A stretch of DNA of 64,000 bases, from positions 310,001 through 374,000 of the forward strand of contig NAJO01000020.1 in assembly GCA_002077065.1 (NCBI GenBank). The letters are read 5' to 3'. The number at the start of each line of letters is the position of its first letter. The first letter of the stretch is position 1. Origin of the DNA: Cryoendolithus antarcticus. Its lineage: Eukaryota; Ascomycota; Dothideomycetes; Cladosporiales; Cladosporiaceae. The position numbers and the translations under genes are program-made. This document shows positions 10,137 through 21,761 of the stretch, one piece after another. Below the pieces are notes generated by a model. It searched no databases, was not told the origin of the DNA, and saw only the letters and a list, made by a program, of their open reading frames with translations.

Positions 10137-11120
10137 CTAGTCTCGGCGCTCGAGAACGTCCTCTCGGCGCTCGATTATGTGGATCTCCTCTAGTGAGCGC
10201 TTCCTGCGGAATCTCACTCGCTTACGAGGTGGCGCAGGCGGAATCGATGACCAGATGTTGTACTCAGTGGGCGTCTGCATCACAACGGGATCGGCGTAGT
10301 TCCACACTTCGTTCCTTTGAATGTTATCTAGCGTCTCGTCGTACGCCTCGCCTATGGCCTGCTGCTGTGGCGCATTGGGATCCTGCTGGTACATCGAATG
10401 CATGCGGTTCGGCAAGGTTGGCCCGACCCTGCTCGCGAACGGCCTGAGGGGGTCCAACCGACGGAACCCATCCGGGTTGAACAGATGCTTGACGGCTGCA
10501 ACTTCAGCCCGATATTCCTTCACTCTCTCTTCATCAATTCCGTGGTTAGTGTTGAAGCCGGCGATGATCGCGGCCGTTTCCTTCGCGAGCGCCTCCTCGT
10601 CCACATCCTTGAATTGGGCCGCTAGGACTTCATCTGCGTTTTCTAGTGTCACCTCGACGTCGACATCGTCCTGGTCTACCGTGTGGTCGAGTTTCGTCAT
10701 CTCGCTAGATGCTGCTAGGCTGGCGGCGGCAGCTCTTTCCGATGCCTCGCGCAGAGCGGGGTCAGCCATTGCCATCTCGCCAAATGCTGCGAGATTGGCG
10801 GCGGCTTCCAGGACCGCGGCTGCATCCCATTCGGCACGCTCGCGAGCCGATATCTGGCCCACAGACAGGGAGTCGTCGCGCCACGCGAAGTCTCGCACGG
10901 CTTCTTCCTCCGCCTTGCGAGCTTCCTCGGCGTCCTCCGCTTCGTGACGCTTGTCGAGTGTGTTCTTGAAATCGCGCAGCACGGGACCGTCCAAGTCATT
11001 AGCGTCAGGACCTAAGCACAGTCAGTCTGCTGTCAGCCGCGGAAAGCAAGATCACATACCTTTGCGCTCGAAGCACGATAGGAGATCTTTGAGTTGCTTC
11101 ATACTTGGTACTTGCTCCAT
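10137..11120 (-). CDS. Hypothetical protein, Ala/Glu/Asp-rich and probably helical
   Basis: Two exons, 11060-11120 and 10137-11011, joined by a 48-base intron with a GTATGT donor and a CTTAG acceptor in perfect phase; 311 residues starting MEQVPSMKQLKDLLSCFERK. The body is rich in Ala, Glu and Asp and mostly predicted-helical by eye (EEARKAEEEAVRDFAWRDD, then repeated AAxLAA/AAAASLAAS patterns near residues 85-120). The C-terminus turns basic (RKRVRFRRKRSLEE, near residue 290), a possible nuclear localisation signal, and ends in an ERRE/ERRD repeat encoded by repeated DNA. I do not recognise a family. The upstream side carries a 72-base tandem repeat. Confidence 0.55.
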
Positions 11121-11151
11121 CCAGTGCAGAGAGCAAGACCGTGAAAATGTG

Positions 11152-11310
11152 GTCGTGGTGCAATATAGGGATAGTGATGAAAGGGAAGTCGAAGGTGTGT
11201 TGTTGGTAGTGAGGTGCAGTGAGGTCGTGGTGCAATGCAGGAATAGTAACAGGAAGGGAGGTCGAAGGTGTGCTGTTGTTGGTGAGGTGCACTGAGGTCG
11301 AAGTGATGGC
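11152..11310. repeat. Tandem repeat, about 72 bases x 2.2
   Basis: The unit beginning GTCGTGGTGCAAT at 11152 recurs at 11224 and a third, partial copy begins at 11297 (GTCGAAGTG). The two full copies share GGAAGG(A)GGTCGAAGGTGTG-like and GTGAGGTGCA blocks and differ by scattered substitutions and one inserted base, so this is a diverged direct repeat. It lies directly upstream of the start codon of the hypothetical gene at 11120. Confidence 0.7.
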
Positions 11311-13248
11311 GCGGATGAGCGCGACGACGAGAGTGCCGGCGCGATCAGCGCTCAGCGCAATGCGCCTTTGAACGATACGTCGACGCACGTTGATTAGTAG
11401 AGACTGTCGATATGAAGACTCGAGCTCCGCATGCAAAGAGTGTGGTGGATGTCGTGTTCAATGCATAGGGAGTGTGTGGGTGTTGGGGAACTCGTGGGAG
11501 TTGTGGCTCACTTGACTTTCACACCGCTCGTGGGTGCGGGGCTCACGTGGTGCCCACGCAGGGCAAGGTGCGTCGCTCCTTCCAAGTTGACCTGACCAGG
11601 AGTGGACTTCGGCGGCAGGACCGATGGGTGGTGTCTTTTGGTAAATAGACACAACGGGAAGAATGGTATGAGAAAAGTATGAGGCACCGGTCGGAGAATG
11701 TCTTGCAGTTGGAGGAGTTGTTGTAGCAGAAGTGGTTGTGGTGGAAGTGGTTGTTGTAGCGGAAGTGCAGCGAGGGAGGGGGCGGCGTTGAGTGTACCCT
11801 GAAGTAACGGACAGCACGTGAATACTCACATGCTCCGAATGCGCAACGACGCATATGCTCTGTACTGCAAAATGCCGTTGTGAAAGTGTCTCGTATAGGA
11901 CCATGAACTGGGAGCAGGAGTGTAGAGTTGGGCTGGTCCTGAAGTGACGAAAGAGCACACCGATGTTTACGTGCTCCATGCGCGCGCATACATTTGCTGG
12001 GAACTACGAAGTATGGTATAATCAGTATCTCATATCGTATGAGGGCGGCAAGGCGGATGGGCGCATCCTGGCGCAACGCGAAGGTGCGCTGTCATTGACT
12101 TACTCCGGACGCCAGCACATACCTGCTCTGTCCTGCGAGGACAGAGAGGTACAGCGCCACATCTACAAGACATGTCTTCCGTCCGTTTGGGCTAGCAGGT
12201 TACTTGCGGCGTGGGTCACTTGTGGCGCACGAAGGTATTCGAGCGCTCTAGTCCGTCGCTATCGTAAAGGATGTGGCTTGAGGGCATACTCAAGGCCACT
12301 GCAGTCATCCTGACAGGACGCAATCAAGTTTGAGTAGATAGCTGCACCAGACGCAGCTCACACCCAATGCTAACCCTCCTGTCCAGATCCATCCATACAC
12401 GGACGAGCCTCGGTTGATCTTGGCGAAGGGAGTTCCGGAGGGTATAACTGGGGCACCAGCGGTCCGAGATCCTACCTCACAGCCAGACAGATCACGAAGG
12501 TCCACTCCGGTACCCTTGCCAGTCAGCTCTGGTGCGGAACGTTCGCGCATTGCGCAACACATCGCGGCACTGTTGCATTTGCGACGGTGTTGTCGAAGAG
12601 AGGTCGCTCTTGCTCGGATCGCCTGACTCTCTTTTAGTGGAAGTACCACGCTTGCGAACCACTCGCTTATAGTCCACGGAAGAAGAGTGAGCGCTCATGC
12701 TGCAATAGCGCAACAGACCGTGAAACGCGCTCCAGTGATAGGCGCGAAGACTTCGCCTCTTCACGACGCCATATTTGCAGCGTAGCAACCCGCCAGCTTG
12801 GACGCTTCGCCATGGATACAAGTTCGCGGTGATTAGGTTGCAGCGCTCTGCCATGATTTGGGAACATATGCGACAGTGGCTAGTGCCCTGCAGAGGCTCT
12901 GTACTGCGCTGCTTATCACCACGCAGCGCGTGTAGCCAGTCCCAGTCTGACCGGCGCAGACGAACGCGCTATACAGCCATGTGATTGGGGTGAAGCTCGC
13001 GGAAATGCTGCTCGTCGGTCGAAAAGTTGTCCAGTCATCAGGTCAGGTTGCTCCTTCCAGTCTTAGCCCGAGCGTGCCTCCCGCCCATGATCGAAATTCT
13101 GCCAACGCGGAATATTCCTCTAAACCTCGCCAAAGAGTATCACATGTTACTTTTAGTGCGGCCGCAACTTCTGCATCATTCCGATTCCAATGCATCGACT
13201 TCCTTTACGAAGAGGTGAGGTCGGAAATGAAGCGCGATACGCGGAAGG

Positions 13249-13254
13249 CACGTG
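13249..13254. promoter_or_regulatory. CACGTG palindrome upstream of APS kinase
   Basis: A perfect E-box lies about 150 bases before the MET14 start. In yeast CACGTG is the Cbf1 site in sulphur-assimilation promoters; whether it is used here is inference, as filamentous fungi mainly use a bZIP (Cys3/MetR) for this pathway. Confidence 0.3.
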
Positions 13255-13406
13255 CGGCGCCAATGTCAGGTCCCGCGATCACGTCATCCGGCATTGGACT
13301 TTTCGACAATTGTTTGGCAGAGGTATACATGTTCGCCTTGTTGAGTACATGACCACCTAGAGCACTTCTTGAACACCAGTTACCACCGATCGCTACTCCT
13401 TTCATT

Positions 13407-14085
13407 ATGGCCACGTAAGTCTACAGTGCAGCGATCAGATCTATCACTCCATGACACTCATTCCAGCAACATCACCTGGCACTCCGGCCTCACCCGTGAA
13501 GAGCGCAGTTCCCTTCGCAAGCAGCGCGGTGCGACAGTGTGGTTCACAGGTCTATCCGCGTCCGGGAAATCTACGATCGCGATCGCTCTCGAGCAGCACC
13601 TCCTCCACCTCGGCCTCCAGACCTACCGCCTCGATGGCGACAATGTGCGCTTTGGCCTAAACAAGGATCTCGGCTTCTCCCCCAAGGATCGCGAAGAGAA
13701 CATCCGCCGGATCGCAGAGGTCGCAAAACTCTTCGCGGACAGCACGACGATCGCTCTCACATCTTTCATCTCACCGTACAAGGCGGACCGACAGCTGGCG
13801 CGCGACCTGCACGGAGACAGTGGGAAGACAGCTGAGGCGTCGCTGCCGTTCATCGAGGTTTATGTTGACATCTCGGTTGAGGAGGCGGAGAAGCGGGACC
13901 CGAAAGGGTTGTACAAGAAGGCGAGGGCTGGAGAGATCAAGGAGTTTACCGGGATCAGTGCGCCCTATGAGGCGCCTGAGAAGCCAGAGATTCACATCGA
14001 TAGTGCGAAGACGTCAGTGGAAGACGCTGTGAGGCAGATCACCGACTATCTGGAGAAAGAGGGATTGCTCAAGCTCGGCTCATGA
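13407..14085 (+). CDS. MET14: Adenylyl-sulfate (APS) kinase
   Basis: Phosphorylates adenylyl sulfate with ATP to PAPS, the second step of sulfate assimilation. Two exons: an 8-base first exon (13407-13414, ATGGCCAC) and 13467-14085, joined by a 52-base intron with GTAAGT and TTCCAG; 208 residues against 202 in yeast. The P-loop is GLSASGKST (about residues 29-37), followed by [18 protein letters not shown], which carries the APS-binding residues, then [15 protein letters not shown] and [20 protein letters not shown]. No ATP sulfurylase domain is fused, as is usual for the fungal stand-alone enzyme. The start was chosen because the exon 1/2 join gives the conserved MATNITWHSG. Confidence 0.95.
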
Positions 14086-15258
14086 GCGCACAATCTGCTC
14101 GTATGGCATGCATGCCGTCGGCTGAATGGCTAGCCACGTCACCAAGGCGTTGCTGCACAGCCATTGAAAACAATGGCCTAGAGGCGATGCTCTAAAAGCG
14201 CTGAAGTCCAGCGACACGTGCAGTAGTCGCTACCCGGAACATCGATACTGGTAAGCCGTACAGCGCCGATATGAGGCTTCGTGCCTTGTTTGAAGACCAC
14301 TCGAATACCCAGCCAATGTCTGTCTCGTTGACCGCAGCGGTAGAGATGTGAGCGCACAGTATGCTTCGTACAAAATGAAGTGCGAGAAACCTTCAAACCT
14401 ATGTACAGCCAAATTGAGGTCGTAATTACCGGTATGGCGCATGTGGCTGGCATGCTAGCTCACCGACTCTGTCCCAGCATTCTACTTGCTCCTCGTACAT
14501 GCAAGCCTTCATGTGTATGGGGCCTCAAACGCTACCTCACCTCTCAACTGCCACTTGGACAACGGACTCAGCTTCCGGCTTTCTCGATGCGGCAATTCCA
14601 GACGCCTCTGCCAAGCCGGTCCACCAACAGTGGAAGTTGGACGCGCTGAATTGTAACGTCACTACTGCACCTCTTGAACTCTCTTATCCCGACCGAAGCG
14701 TTGCCGATACCTGCGAAGCCTTGCTTTGCCAACCTCTTTATCGCACCGCGCTTGACTGTCTACCGAATGTGTCAGACATTACTGCAGCGCCTTCTACTGA
14801 CGTCGAGAGGATCTGCTGCCAAGTCCTCGAGCCCTGGAAATACCACCGGCTATAACTCACGACCGTTACATGCACACCTACTGACGACTGTCTTACCAGG
14901 GAGTACGAAGTCCGAAACGCCAATGCCGCCCGCCATGGATCTTCATACCCTGTCCCATGGGGGAAACTGCGGGGACGGCTTCTTCCACATGGCGTTCGTT
15001 GCTCGTGATCCAAACCTTATGGCCACCGTGACCGCCGCAGAGCACTCGGGTGACTCAATCTGGTTTACCGGAGGTCATCGCCTGTGTACGAAGTACTTGC
15101 ACGAGTTGATCGAGTGATGAGCCGTCATAGCTGTAGTACTTAACGCATGGTATAAGTCTTTCTCTCATTTTGCTATCCTTTGTGTATTTCTCCGAGGTGG
15201 CAACAGCGCCGTTTCGCAGTCCATCCTTCTATCGTTACTCTACCGCATTGTACTCGGT
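14086..15258. other. 1.2 kb gene-free interval
   Basis: This is 3' flank of MET14 and promoter of the transporter. Plus-strand frames at 14499-14855 and 14674-15117 were examined; neither resembles a family, and they overlap each other in different frames. Confidence 0.35.
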
Positions 15259-17253
15259 ATGCGTACCATGTTCGGCCGTGGCCGTCCTCTGCGGGCGGCC
15301 ATCTATACATGCTGTCTAGCAGCATTCTTGTTCTTCGGGTACGGAAACACCAAGCCTGTATGATAGGCCTTGTGTAGACACTTACTCTTTCGGTGCAGGT
15401 ATGATCAGGGCGTTTTCGGAGGTATATTACAGAATAAGCACTGGCTGGAACAATTCGACCACCCGTCGGACACCATCACAGGTACGCCTGACGAACCAAG
15501 TCTACTATGCAACAGCTGACAGGGATAGGAATCACGGTGGCCTCTTACTGCTTCGGAGCTTTCTTTGGCTGCATCCTCAATATCTTCATCGGCGACTACT
15601 TCGGCCGGAGGAGGATGATCTGGATCGCCATGGGTTTCATCTTCATCGGAGCTAGCTTGCAAACATCGGCTTACGCGCTATCGCATCTCATCGTCGGTAG
15701 GATAATCACTGGACTCGGAACTGGCATTGACAGCAGCACGGTGCCGATGTATCAGTCTGAGCTGTCGAAGAAGGAGAATAGAGGGCAGGTCGTCTCGTGG
15801 GAGATCTGGTTCATCGGTATTGGTATTGGTGAGTGCCTCGCAAATGCAAAAGATGAATTATTGAACAAGACTGACCACATGCAGTGCTCGCCTACTGGTA
15901 AGTGACTCACTTACGTCATTGACGAACAAAGAACTTATCAACGTCTTTCAGGATCGACTATGGCTTCAGCTACGTCGATAGCGACGTCGCATTTCGAGCG
16001 CCGATCGGTATCCAACTTATCTTCGCTGTGGTGGTGACAGTTATCGTGGTAAGTCTTGACAGAGGCTTAGCGTGCACTCAAGCACGTATGCAATCGTGGA
16101 CACTAATCCAGCATACAGTGGGGTCTTCCCGAGTCTCCCAGATGGCTAGCGAAGCGAGGACGAATTGACGAAGCCCGAGAAGTGCTCTGTGCTGTCTTCG
16201 ATGTTCCCGACGATGACCCATGGGTCCTAAGCGAGATCCGCGCCATCGAGGCTGCAATTGCTATCGAGCGGGGCTCGGGCGCTGGAACCGTGTCTGCGCT
16301 CTTCAAATCCGATATCCTGCAGACCCGGAAGCGCACCATTCTGGCGTGGTTCGGGCTGTTCATGAACCAATGGTCTGGGATCAACTTGGTCGTGAGTCAA
16401 TCTTGTCCACTCTCGACTACCATGCAGATACGCTGTTGACACTGTACAGATTTACTATATGCCCACTGTGCTTGTTGTCAACGTTGGAATGTCTCCCGGA
16501 CGTGCTCAGCTCATTGCTGGCTTCGTAGAGGTAAGAGTCGAGCGAGCTTCCTGGACCAAGTTCTCATGCTGACCTCTTGCACAGCTCATGTTTCCCATCG
16601 GCAATACGCTACCAGCGCTATACCTCGATCGCATGGGACGCAAGCGCACCATGATGATTGGTTGCACGATCTTGAGCATATGCATGCTGTTCATCAGCGT
16701 CCTCCTGAGCGTCAACAAGCCCGCTTGCTCTTCTGCATCGATCGCATTTTTCTTTATATATTTACGCACGACTCTCCAGTCCCATTATTCCGAATACTAC
16801 TGACTAATTGCAGTGGTCTTCGGAGCTACGATCAACGTCGTACCATGGGTTTGGGGTCCCGAGATCCTCCCGCTCGAAGCAAGAGCAAAGGGCACGGCCG
16901 TCTCCGTCTCCTCTCACTGGATTTGGGTATGGCATATTTGTCAAGCCTGACAGGAGCAGAATACTTCACTGACCACAGTTCAGAACGCCTGCATCGTCCT
17001 GATCACCCCGATCCTGATCAATCGCATCGGCTGGAAGACCTACCTGATCTTCATGATCCTCCTCGCACTGTTCGTGCCCGGCGTGTGGTATTTCTACCCC
17101 GAGACCAGCGGTCTAAGCTTGGAGGAGATCGACAACATCTTCCTACCTGAGGGGCGTAAGGTTAATCCTGGAGAATACGATGCTGTGCTTGCTGGCGATG
17201 TGACGCCAGATTCGGAGAAGGGCGGACTCAGGAGGACGGAGGAGAAGGTCTGA
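15259..17253 (+). CDS. MFS sugar transporter (hexose-transporter type)
   Basis: Twelve-helix plasma-membrane sugar/H+ symporter type. Ten exons: 15259-15338, 15399-15481, 15523-15828, 15885-15897 (only 13 bases), 15952-16048, 16119-16391, 16450-16530, 16585-16765, 16814-16926 and 16984-17253; 498 residues. Hallmarks: FGYDQGVFGGIL in helix 1, GDYFGRRRM between helices 2 and 3, RIITGLGTG, PESPRWL after helix 6, LDRMGRKRTMM, EARAKGTAVSV, and PETSGLSLEEID after helix 12. All phases close. Intron 8 (16766-16813) has no GT donor; a GC donor after TTAC gives FFFIYLLVFGATIN, which fits the family, whereas reading through hits a stop at 16801. A second in-frame ATG at 15268 is an alternative start. 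The transported sugar cannot be inferred. Confidence 0.88.
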
Positions 17254-17571
17254 GTGGTTAAGAAGCGGCATGTTGCCGCAGACTTCGTCGAAAGGGAATA
17301 CTTGTGCGATTGCTTGCTCATCGTTATTCCAGCAATATCATCTACATGTGAAGTATCCCCACGCATTACAGCGTCCATCACGCAGCAGTGAGTTCCCATC
17401 GAATCTACGACCTGCTTTGCTGTGAACGTTTCAGCAACGATCGATCATGATCAGGTGCATCGTCTCTTTATCTCTTTCAGGAACCAGGCGCCAAGGACAG
17501 ATGTCAGTTGAAACCGAGACATGGGTCTGGAAAAGAGTTTGGGGATAGTCGTGCTTTGCTTAGTCCACGGG
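17254..17571. other. Convergent 3' region
   Basis: About 320 bases between the stop codons of the transporter (+) and the kinase-ankyrin gene (-). Nothing else is visible. Confidence 0.35.
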
Positions 17572-20500
17572 TTAAAGTTTGTCCCACGCACGTCTCAGCG
17601 GTTCAGCAATGTCTTCCACCATTTTCCTGTATCTATAGTCTTTAGTTATGGTACGGCGAGGCAGCGACTGGTCACCGTCGGTGCGTTCGGGAGTCCTTCG
17701 AGCTCTGCTTGCGTCCCGGCGAATGTCCATGGGTTCATCCGATGATGCATTGTAGCGCAGTTGTGACTCTGGGTCCGTATGCTTGATTGGGCGCAATTTG
17801 GCCCCAAGACCTTCACCGATGCTCTCGGTAAGGACGCGTTGCATGCTCGGCCAATTATTGAGATGTGGCCGTAGTTTCTCGATCAAGCTAATGTCCAGGC
17901 CATGTTCGAGCGCAATGCGCATGAGATGAACGCCTTTGATGCCAGTCCATTTCCCCTTTTCGCCTTGTAGCTTTGCTACTGCCCAGAGAAGCGGCATGCT
18001 CATTTCTTTGTAGCGTGGCCTTACCCATATGTGTTGTCCGCGTTCTCGACCCAATGGGCGGCCATCGATATCCAGAACCTTTTGTGTATAGGGCAAAGCA
18101 GCTTGAGTGGCACTGTGCACACTCTCTTGGATGCTGTATTTCTGTAGCTCGTCCTGCATCTTCGCGTTATTGCGCTCTCGAGCCAAGTCCAATAGTTCCC
18201 CATATCCCCGTGTGAGCCAAGCGCCTTTCTCGAGTAACATATGCGCGACCGGAAGGTTATCAAAGTCTACGGCTTGGTACAGCGCATTTATGTAGCGCCC
18301 GCCTGGGGTGAACACATCCGCGCCCTCTCTGAGCAACGTCTTGACGATGCTGGGATGGTCCTGAACGACCGCAGCGATCAGGGCACTTCCATATTCTCCG
18401 CCCTTCGCATCGGGCCGTGCTCCGGCATCGAGTAACAGGTTCACGATTGCTACGTGGCCTTGGTACGCTGCAGCCTGTAAAGCCGTACCATATTGAGCCG
18501 AGGGCGAATCCACGTCGTATACATCCAGAAGAGTAGCCACTCCGGAGTGGTCTCCCACCATTACCTTCTGCACCAGATGGTCGCCGATCAATACGAAGCG
18601 AGTTTGAAGGGCTTGAGCGATATGGCGTTCCTCTTGAGCCCACGTACTGCTCGAGTGCTTCGCAACGAAGCGGTTGAAGCACGAGCTCTTCACGAAATGG
18701 TCTATGACCCAAGGCCGTTCGGGACTGCGATTTCGAAGCGCTCGACGTTGGCGGGAGAGGCGTTGGTATGTGAAAGCTTGCACGTCGAGCACAGCGTGAT
18801 CCGCAAGATTGATCTGCACCTGAACGTCCACACGACGCATTTGCGTTTCTTGCCACTTGTCAAGTCGCCTGCCATCCTCTGAGAAAAGTTCAAGAGGCCC
18901 CTGTTCCTCATATAGATGGTCCAGGCACACTAAAGCTTCCGCGGAAAGACCGATAATGAGGAAGCCTTTTACATCTACGCTAGAATCAAAATCGTAGTCG
19001 AGGTAAGCTAATTCCAATCCGGAGACACGAGATCGGCTGTAACCGCTCAAGGCTGCAGGCGTCATGCATTGAGCACATTTCTGCAAGGATTCATTTATCT
19101 CATGCCAGTCACTAGGAAGGGTTCTGAGACGCCGTGAGTGGAGTGAGGAATAGACACCCTCTGTCTCCGCTACAAAGTATCGGGCGATGGCTTGCAAGAC
19201 ACCAGGAAGCATCAGCGTACCGTATACGAACAGTGGTTGAGTATCGGTAATCTGTACGTGGCGCATCTCTTGTTTGGAGAACCGATTCCTCGATGCTGCG
19301 GTACCATTAGCCAAAGAATGATGATTGATCCGTTTGTAGCGGATGGCCAAGCTACATACCCAAAATGTATGATGGGACAAGAGATGAAGGTGGTACGCCT
19401 GATCGTATTGTTTGCCCGCTATCGGGGACACTTGCCCAATCAGGAGCGACAGGCATCTCTGCTTTGATCGAGTACGTTCTGTGATCGGGTCCCTTCGATA
19501 TGGGAGCTGCCTTGATACGATTCTGGGCGGGTCGTCGTTCTTCAGTCAGGTCTGCAAATTTGACGGACGCTCTCGTTGATTCCTCCCGACGCTGGCGCAT
19601 TGCACTCTTGCCCACCATCAAAGCACCCGAATCGGGACCCAGTGGTAGGCTCTTGGTGGAGACTGCATTCCCATGTTCGGATGGCAACAGTCTTGTCCAA
19701 CCTAGGTCGTGGCACATGTGTGCCTCTCGTACATGAGCTCTCAATGAGGCCGTACTGTCAAACAGAATGTATGCAACACCCCCACCGGGCTTACAATTCG
19801 GCCACGGGCAAGGAAGCGCGTTTAGGTCAAGCATAGGTCTGGCATAATGGTGTCTTCGAAGCGACTTAGCCAAAGTCTGCGCATGTTGAAGCCTACCGAG
19901 ATGTGTGGGTTCGGAGTCGGCCGGCGTTCCTTCTTGGTCCCGTGTGATGATGGTGCAATTAGCTGGCCTTCCAGCGTATGTATGACCCTCTACTGCTGTC
20001 TCTTCCTCGTCCTCCATGCCCTCTTGGCCGGGCTCATGAAGTGGTGACAACCGTTTTGTAGGATTGACCGGCCACGTGATTTCCGTAATGTCCTCCAGAA
20101 TCGCATTCGAAGCTTTTGGTGCGATATTGATCTCGAGCATTGTGATGTCGGCGTCTTCGACCGTGGGTTGTATGTGTTGCGGATGGTCGGAGAAGTCGTC
20201 AGTCAGTCTTCTCACTAGCTCTATACTTGCTCTGGCCTCGTTCACTAGTTCTGCACAATCGGCGTGCTCGCTTATTGAACCAGCAATCATCCACTCAGTG
20301 CAAGCGTCTTCCTTACTTCGCGGACTACAGCACGGACCATAGTATGGCTGTGCGGCGTTGAGTCGAAACAAGTAGGCTACGACTTCGTCGGCGCTCAGTC
20401 GCCGATCAGCAACCTCCTCGCACATGATTGCTATCAGGTCCAGCAGCCGAGTGTCTTTGGGATTCTCCGAAGCTTCGAAGTCTTTCCTGAGTTCCTGCGA

Positions 20501-21761
20501 CCATTCGACGATGCCCTGGTGATTGAAGCCATAAAAAGAGGACTTGGACCCATGATTTGTCAGGAAATTGGCAAGGTCTTCCAGTGTTCTGTTAGTCAGG
20601 ACGGTACACATCTCCAGGAAAACGCAACCCAACGACCATATATCGGTTGACTTGCTTCGCCTCTGCTTGTTGTCAATGACTTTCCCGCTTACATGGGTAG
20701 CATACACCTACATTGCCAGTGTGCGCCTCGGGTGCGAGGTACTTCCGAGTTACGGCACCTTTGTGTGTGCCCTCTGTCACATCAGCCAAGTCTCCCTCCC
20801 AGTGATGTGACGTGCCAAAATCAGTAATGAAGACTTTTTCGCCCTTGATAAGGATATTGGGTGGTTTGATGTCCTTGTGTCGTACCTGCGCCTGATGTAG
20901 ATACTGTATAGCTGTTGCTATGCAACCAAAGAGACAACGCAGACGGATCTGGCGAGACTCTCGCATCCTGTCATCGAGCCTCTCCACAAGGAATTGCTTG
21001 AGGTTCTTGTCCGCGACAGGTTGCATCACCAGTACCATGTAATCGCGATCGGTGTAGGTTCCAAAGAGCTTGACGATGTGGCGATGGGAAAGATTTTTTA
21101 GCAGCATCATTTCATTCTCGAACTGTACCTGACCTTCTCGACTGCGAATTGACACTTCACCTTTAGGCACCCGCTTCCTTGCGAAATTTGCGGACGACCA
21201 TTTTCCGATCACATCATCGACCTCGCCGAAACCGCCACGTCCAAGGGAGCGCTGATAGATGAACCAGTCGTCACCGGTGCCATTGATCCACTGGTGCGCC
21301 TGTCCCCCCTGCTCTATGAGCTTTCCTTGACCATTGAGTACATAAGTTTGGTACTCCATGAACCGTTCTCGCGCTTCGCCGGTAAGAAACTTGGGCAAGT
21401 TATCATTTGTGTACGGTAGAGATATGTCGGATGCGCCTTCGCTGACAAGGTCGTCCATCATATTCATGTGTCCGATCATGTAGAGGATGAAGAAGTGCCT
21501 CGGTCTGCGTGCCCATTTTGGCCTTCCGAAGCTCTCGCAGAGACTCGCTATCCTATCGAATTCGGCGTCTCGGAGGCGCTTCTTGTATGGACGTGAGCCT
21601 GGTTGCGGACGTGGTAGAAACTGACTGAGACTGGTTTGAAAGTCTTCCACCCGCCCTGCGATCGCTTGGCCGAGTTGACTCGCCATTCGTTCGATCGCTG
21701 GACGGCAACTGACAGCGTCACCATGACTGCAAGATCTGCTTGAACTCCTTCGCTGAGCCAT
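17572..21761 (-). CDS. Large Ser/Thr kinase - zinc finger - AIG2-like - ankyrin fusion protein
   Basis: Three exons, 20712-21761, 19360-20662 and 17572-19295, predict 1,358 residues (1,333 if the second ATG at 21686 is used). Order: N-terminal region of unknown fold (1-165); protein kinase (about 165-450) with GRGGFGEV loop, Lys in FARKRVPK, HKD catalytic loop (HKDIKPPNIL, Lys replacing Arg of HRD), DFG and APE, so probably active; an acidic linker; a C2H2-like finger (CPWPNC...HVREAH, about 635-665); an AIG2/gamma-glutamylcyclotransferase-like domain starting FVYGTLMLPGVLQ (about 805-985); three ankyrin repeats (about 1025-1150); a basic tail. The second intron (19296-19359, 64 bases) has GTATGT, a CTAAT branch and GCAG, and joins phase 1 to phase 1. 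Without it, the frames would be two genes 86 bases apart. Role unknown; it is divergent from the HeLo gene. Confidence 0.65.

Larger units (their letters stand above)
11121..13406. other. 2.3 kb interval between two divergent genes
   Basis: This is the divergent interval between the hypothetical gene (-) and APS kinase (+). It contains the 72-base repeat listed separately, a G/T-rich patch of GTTGTAGC(A/G)GAAGTG-like units near 11710-11770, and a CACGTG palindrome at 13249. I see no coding region I can defend; the many 60-170 codon frames overlap each other on both strands. Confidence 0.4.

Noticed and set aside
17572..19266. A stand-alone AIG2/ankyrin gene starting at 19266
   Set aside because: The ATG at 19266 is possible, but the in-phase 64-base intron joining it to the kinase frame is too well formed to ignore, so I report one gene. 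RNA evidence could reverse this.
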